Origin: Porodaedalea pini
Taxonomy: Eukaryota; Basidiomycota; Agaricomycetes; Hymenochaetales; Hymenochaetaceae
DNA length: 64,000 nucleotides
Direction of reading: 5' to 3'
Assembly: GCA_002794775.1 (NCBI GenBank)
Contig: NBAY01000101.1
Span: 1-64,000, forward strand
Part shown: positions 58,971 through 64,000 of the stretch, piece after piece
How the letters are laid out: each line of letters begins with the position of its first letter
How positions within the stretch are numbered: position 1 is the first letter of the stretch
Notes under the pieces: model-generated
What the model was told of the DNA's origin: nothing
What the model saw: the letters and a program-made list of their open reading frames with translations, nothing else
Database searches by the model: none
Translations under genes and position numbers: made by a program

Positions 58971-60159
58971 AGGCGCTTGCTAATATTTAGGCAGTCTCGG
59001 ACGCGGAGTCTGGCGGCGTCGGCCTGCTGCAGGTCTCCGAGTGATGTTATGGGGTGGAGACGCATATCAAAACTCGAATGCATCCTGTCAATATGAGAAG
59101 TATGCTTCAGCGTGCTCACATTGCTCCGAGTCGAGTTGTAGCTGGACGATGAGCAAACAAGCTAGCATTGCGTCCGTCGCTTTTCCCGGTGGGTCTGTGG
59201 ATATGTAGTCTCATTTCTAAGGGACTCTAAATGAGACATAGCTCGCTCTAGTTAGCAAAACATTACAGCAAATATGCACAGAAAAAACTAACCTTATATC
59301 GAGGAGGGAAATCCCAAACTCTCCATCCAAAGCGACCAGGTGTCAATTTGCATAGAGGAGTGAGCGAGAAGTGCGTTGAGAAACATATCAGTAGTAAAGA
59401 CTACTTTAGTGCTCCTCTTTTGTCCTTTCAGTTCTTGTTCAGTTGGTCTGAGTGTGGTGAGCGCATGAAGCCGTTTAGGCTAACTTTAACTCATCGTCAG
59501 GTTTGTATTCGTGAGAAATTGAAACTGTATCGGGCATCCGGAGACTCTTCCCGCATTCATCTTCAACCTCAGCTGCAGCGCCGGTGGGAACTTACTTGCT
59601 TGAGGTCTCTTCGCAACTACATGGATCGTCATGGATCGTCCAGCTGGAGCGTACCAGTTTGGCACGAAACAATTACAGACTCTAGCAATTTACGAAGTCT
59701 ATGGATTCACGGTAGGATGTTCAGCAGGCTCAAAGCGAAGCCTGGAGTCTTGCATGCCTCAGCCTTTCTTTTTTTGTAACATCACCCAAAGTTCTTGAAG
59801 TAGGAGCCGAACACGTACATCACTGCGCAGGAGCGAAAGCAGCTCGTGCTATTTAGTATTTTGCAGCTGTCGTCTCTCAGGCCGCTGGCGCAATTTTGAT
59901 ACCGTGCTTCACGTGTTTTCGCAAACGATTCAAGTATCGAGAACTGATGAGATGATGACACTCTCGTATCTAGCTAATCTAGTAGCTCTGACTTGTGCGC
60001 ATCCGCCTTCTTCATTCTCCTTGCTAACTGCAAAGAGCAAGTACAACTTTGCGACGGGCTACATGAATTACATAAGGTATGCAATGTCTCTAGGTGTAAA
60101 GTTCATGTCCTACAAGGCCTACTGTCGTCGAGGCGTGTCGCACCTGTCCCCCGTTTTTC
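58971..60159. other. shared upstream region of two divergent F-box genes
   Basis: No supportable gene. The 143-codon frame at 59348-59779 has no ATG at its start and no family resemblance. The region presumably holds both promoters. Confidence 0.45.
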
Positions 60160-61500
60160 ATGTCATGCTGGACGGTTCACTCAGTTCCTTTACCCCCGGA
60201 GCTCCTCATCTATATCTTCGACTTAGCGACGTACAATCCCGCCCGTGAAACCGATGCGCTTGCCGATCTCCGACTATTCGAAGGAGACTACAGTGTCGAC
60301 ACTGACTCGCTCTGTGATGCTCCGCTTACAACAAAATATGCGCTTGCCTTAACGTGTTCCTTATTTAGAGATCTCTGTGCTGAGTTCCTCTTTGAAGATA
60401 TCCGGGTACGACATGGCTCGGATGGCCTTGCAGATGCATTGGAGAAGAACCCTGCGCTTGGACTGTTCGTGAAGCGAATATCGATCTCTCCGATGGGATT
60501 CAAGGCGGCTGGACAATGGTGCGCCTCCTTTCCGACGAACACGAGGCGCATCCTGCAGCACTGCCCTAACGTTGTCATCCTGACACGACCACAAAATATC
60601 CCTGTCGACACAGCGGACTCACAAGATGACGGCGCTTTCCCTTTACCCCTCTCAACTGATGTCGACCTCGACGATATGCAATTCCCGCACTTGCGTCGCG
60701 TAGACTGGTTCAACAGCCCTATTGACACCCTCCCGTCGACATTACCCACACCAAGATTCATCTGGAAAACAAACTCGTTGCACACACTCACTATTGGGCC
60801 AGATCACTTCCCGCTTCATCCGAGCACATCTCCCATCGTGGATTTGCCAAACTTGCACACGATTCGCCTCCGTTCGATACATACGCCGGGGAATGTCGGT
60901 GAGGGGGGCGTCGACCCCGAGTCCATCCGGCTCCCCGCACTACGACGGCTCGTCCTATCGCAACCCGACGGGATCTATACTCTCTTCTTCCAGCAATTCC
61001 TGAGGCCCTGCGGACCTCGCATCGATACGCTCGAGTTTGCGCCTCATCCGCGCTTTCTCCTGCTCGACTTCATCAGCGTCCTCTTGCTCAACTGTTCGAA
61101 CGCCACAACGCTCAACTTCCCCGTGTTTACCACAAAGCCCACACGCAAGAATACGAGAAGGCAAGTCGTGCAGGTCATTTATCTGATCACGCACGTGGGA
61201 CTCAGCGCGGTGGGCTTGCGCGAGGAGCCAGAGGACGTCGGTGTAGAAAATGATCAATGGGGAAGACTGGCGAGTCATTTCCTAGCACTCTTCGGAGAGC
61301 GAACTCGCTTTTCAAAGCTAGAGAGACTGACGCTTTATGGCGAGGAGTGGGATTGTGTGATCTCTGATACGAGATTCAGAGGGATTCTGAGACTCATAAA
61401 GTCTAGCAACGTTCAAATCGTTTGCGAGCATGCGTCTGTTGCAGCTACCCTGAATTCAGTCAGTGAAGGCTTGAACTTCTGGCTAACTAGTAGCTGTTGA
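60160..61500 (+). CDS. F-box-like protein, intact (446 aa)
   Basis: A single-exon gene; the ATG at 60160 is the first in frame. Residues about 10-25 (VPLPPELLIYIFDLATYNPA) carry the F-box-like motif. The body follows the protein at 57654-58970 with FLFEDIRVRHGSDGLADAL, TRRILQHCPNVV, FPHLRRVDWFNSP and LPALRRLVLSQPDGIYTLF. Identity looks moderate, so the duplication is old. It probably acts as a substrate receptor of an SCF complex in cytosol or nucleus. The stretch around residues 320-350 (TRKNTRRQVVQVIYLI) diverges from the paralog and could hide a small indel pair. Otherwise the frame is clean. Confidence 0.83.
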   Translation: MSCWTVHSVPLPPELLIYIFDLATYNPARETDALADLRLFEGDYSVDTDSLCDAPLTTKYALALTCSLFRDLCAEFLFEDIRVRHGSDGLADALEKNPALGLFVKRISISPMGFKAAGQWCASFPTNTRRILQHCPNVVILTRPQNIPVDTADSQDDGAFPLPLSTDVDLDDMQFPHLRRVDWFNSPIDTLPSTLPTPRFIWKTNSLHTLTIGPDHFPLHPSTSPIVDLPNLHTIRLRSIHTPGNVGEGGVDPESIRLPALRRLVLSQPDGIYTLFFQQFLRPCGPRIDTLEFAPHPRFLLLDFISVLLLNCSNATTLNFPVFTTKPTRKNTRRQVVQVIYLITHVGLSAVGLREEPEDVGVENDQWGRLASHFLALFGERTRFSKLERLTLYGEEWDCVISDTRFRGILRLIKSSNVQIVCEHASVAATLNSVSEGLNFWLTSSC

Positions 61501-61902
61501 CTCTTGAAGTTAGCAAACCGTGATCCGAGATTGTAGGCTGTAACGGAGAAATCCGATATTTGGAGAATTGATGTACATACTCGAACCCTCAGAGCTGCTG
61601 CGTTGACAAGGTGCAAAACGATATTAGTAGTTGGCATGCTCGTAATCTGTAAAAGCAGACAAGGTTCTGTCCGTAAAGGGACGAGGCCGCATCGTGCGAC
61701 TTTTGGAGATCTAGAACCAGAAGCTCAATATTCATTTACGTAATCATATCGTGAGAACTTATTTGCCCAATACGTCACTTGGTTCATGTCACATTGTGGC
61801 GCCAAATTGAGAGCCCATCGCCGAGCACAGCGAGCCAGGCCCGCTGTTGGCAACCACAAGGCATCGACGGCGACAGCGACTGAGAATCGGTCACTCTACC
61901 AC
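61501..61902. other. short intergenic region
   Basis: 3' flank of the F-box gene and presumed promoter of the gene starting at 61903. Nothing further is seen. Confidence 0.5.
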
Positions 61903-64000
61903 ATGGCATACAAGGGCAAATCTACGACGCGGTCGTGGGCGACGCTGCCGCCTGAGGTCATCCGCCTCATCACAACCCACTACCTTCTCGCCATTTCCGC
62001 GACTGCCGCTCTCCCGACCGTGTGGCAGCAACGCGAGAACTGGCCTGGTCGCATGGCATTCACAGTCGTGCGCGACGCCGAAGCCATTCAGCAGATTATG
62101 CGTGTCTCGCCCGCGTGGGCCGCTGCCAGTGCGTGTCTTTTTCCTCTTTGTCTGCAATTCAATTGTGTTCGCGTCCGTCGTCCGTGATTATGACGAGCTG
62201 GGTGGTGGCATCGGCTCAGGAATTGGAGAAGTCAACGCGAGTTTCGCTGTCGACGCGTGTACAGGCGCGCATATGCGCTACGTAATGCTTCAGTCATCCG
62301 CGGCAGTCATGATCGAAACGGTAGTTTGCAGGCGATATGGGCGTTGTCAGCGGCAGGTCTGAGCAAACTCGCGGTCATGCGCATGGTAGCGTGCCGTCGC
62401 GTCGACGCGGTGGCGAAGCTTGAGGGGGCGACGATCTTCTACCTTCTTGCCCTATCAGATGTAAACGGGCGCTGACCTCTTCTTATTCTAGTTGAATATC
62501 ATCTATTCTGGCAACAAGCCGCTGCCGTTCTTGATGCGGCCGACCACATTCTGGCATTTGCTCGCGCGCAACGCGTATCTCCCTTCAGGCACTTCCACCA
62601 GCACCTGTTCCAGCGTTCATGCATTCCCTGCCGTATCAACTACCCCAATTCCACCAGCGGTCTCTTAGTCGCCAGGCGCCTCATCTTCACGCACACGCTC
62701 GGCTTCGTCCCGTGCTGCAGAGATCACCGCAAAGAACGCTTTTGCGGGATCTGTCTGCGCGACGCGAGCAATGAAGAGAACTGCATCGCCGAGAATGAGG
62801 AATGCGATTACTGGCAGACGGTTGAGGCCACCTGTCGTTACTGCCGAGCAGAGTGTTTGTGGAAGGCATGCTTTGAGGGACAGGAGCAGGCTGGGAGCAG
62901 GCTAACGAAAGAGGCAGAGGCAGTGGGTGGCCAGTCATTCGCAGCGGACGACTGGGAGGCACGTCAGACTGTGGACGCATTCATCGAAATGGGCGAGGGC
63001 TCCGTCCGCGACGTCATCGGTCTCTGCCTAGAGAAACTCTGGTTGCGAAAGAACACGAAAATTGGAGAGATGATGCGTTTGGCGGTGGCAACGTCGCGAA
63101 TGCAGTCACGCATGGCCGAGAATGCAAACGAGGCAGGCATTATAGGCAGCGGCATGGGCGAATACGAGGATGAAGAGGAACTCAGCGAACTGGACGAAGA
63201 GGACGAGGACCCGGAGCTCATGAGCATCACCGAGGAGACCCAGGGCGTGCGCGACCTCGCGATAAACGATTGGGCCCGGACGCGGATTCTTGATGGCCAT
63301 TGGTACAGTCCTGCCGACCAGTGGTATCTAATTCAAGGCACTGCCAACTCAAACGCACCCTGGCTACCGACATCTCCTACTCATCCGCCTTTTCCGTACA
63401 TCCCTGCAGCACATCCAGTGCCATGGAGCCTCACGCAGCCTGTCGCGGAGCGACGTCATCCAGACCCGGCCGCCGTGCGCACGTTGCCACCGCCGAGCCT
63501 TGCTTTGTGCAGCGCGGCATTTGAAGCGTTTCGTAGGCAAATGCGTGCCGTCTTATTTCCCGCTATGGTCAACATAGTGCGCAAGGTGGTGATGGAGTGC
63601 GCGGTCGATGGAACTGATGCTAGTATGCGCGTGGCGCGTATGAATGTCGAAGATGTTGCAAGCGGCCTTCGTGAGGGCGGTGCGTGGTACAATGGCGTGG
63701 ATTGGGCGGATCGGCGGCGGCGGCGGGAGCCGAAAGACACAGACGACTCATCGAGCTCCGAGAAGAGTGGCTCAGGCACGACGAGCCCTGTGCTTTCGAC
63801 ATCGACGTTACAAACGACACCTTCACCCCCACCAGCGTCCGACGTGAAGGTGCAGAGCTCCACACCGTCCAGCTCGATGCCCCCGCCGCCGTCATCATCA
63901 TCATCGCAGTCGCGACCACCATCTTCGCCTATCATGTCCCTCCCTATAGCGATCTCGCCCGTACTAGAGTCACCCACACAGATTCCATCCATTCCTTTCA
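61903..64000 (+). CDS. F-box-like, cysteine-rich protein, 3' end outside window
   Basis: Exon 1 is 61903-62128 (ATG in ACCACATGGC), followed by exon 2 from 62198. Exon 1 encodes WATLPPEVIRLITTHYLL, an F-box-like start, and AFTVVRDAEAIQQIMRVSPA. Exon 2 gives WWHRLRNW, RCRRVYRRAYALRNASV and LSKLAVMRMVACRRVDAV. The long last exon starts at 62492 and is open to the window end. It has Cys/His pairs (CIPCRINYP, FVPCCRDHRKERFCGICLRD, CRYCRAECLWKAC) that look zinc-binding, an acidic coil (EYEDEEELSELDEEDED) and a Ser/Pro-rich tail. The exon 2-3 junction is unresolved: the obvious donor at 62461 would leave a 31-bp intron and the wrong frame, so a donor further upstream (for example at 62356 or 62396) or a frame lesion must be assumed. 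The function is unknown; adaptor in ubiquitination is a guess. Confidence 0.65.

Noticed and set aside
59348..59779. 143-codon frame between the divergent F-box genes
   Set aside because: It starts with TTG, not ATG, and has no family resemblance. Probably part of the shared promoter region.
1..64000. tRNA, rRNA, CRISPR arrays, bacterial-type operons
   Set aside because: I looked for tRNA T-loop and anticodon arms, rRNA-like tracts and regularly spaced repeats and found none that hold up. The intron-rich genes exclude a prokaryote.

Overview
The window is nuclear DNA of a filamentous fungus, most likely an Agaricomycete (mushroom-forming basidiomycete). Genes carry many short GT-AG introns, F-box-like proteins of the type expanded in Agaricomycetes are present, and Ty3/gypsy chromoviruses form a nested array. 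The taxon below class level is a guess.

Left part (about 1-34.7 kb). Three paralogous genes encode TEA/ATTS-domain transcription factors (the TEC1/AbaA/TEAD DNA-binding fold). Copy A (10028-13502, +, 755 aa) is the long form. Copies B (18211-20063, -, 327 aa) and C (27953-29694, -, about 318 codons with one frame lesion in exon 1) are short forms. Exon 2 is 174 bp in all three, the introns share phase 1, and homologous blocks extend at least 1.6 kb upstream. Three decayed copies of one F-box gene (2.6-3.7, 15.6-16.6, 25.2-26.4 kb) and further shared non-coding blocks are interleaved, so this is an old segmental amplification with one inverted unit.

Middle part (about 34.7-51.1 kb). A CpG-poor, AT-rich island is split by a 13.9-kb nest of retrotransposons. 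Element 1 (36021-49967, +) is a Tf1/sushi-like chromovirus with matching LTRs and TSD. It holds a solo LTR (37024-37448) and, in its pol, a second same-family element 2 (40440-47642, -) with a perfect 5-bp TSD. Element 2 is itself broken by a 933-bp solo LTR of another family (43215-44147). The family shows a predicted self-primed start of reverse transcription (11-nt LTR/PBS complementarity), a -1 slippery heptamer at the gag-pol overlap, a chromodomain, and CGA/CGG-to-TGA stops typical of methyl-CpG decay. Another decayed solo LTR lies at 50112-50486.

Right part (about 51.1-64 kb). A neutral ceramidase gene with 20 exons (53380-56908, +) is followed by two intact single-exon F-box-like genes in divergent orientation (57654-58970 -, 60160-61500 +), relatives of the three pseudogenes on the left. 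A partial gene for an F-box-like, cysteine-rich protein runs off the right edge (61903-64000+).

The TEA genes, the ceramidase and the F-box genes show no obvious shared pathway; their grouping looks like the product of local duplication and transposon insertion. Exon boundaries were set by eye from GT-AG sites, reading frame and agreement between paralogs or with family motifs.
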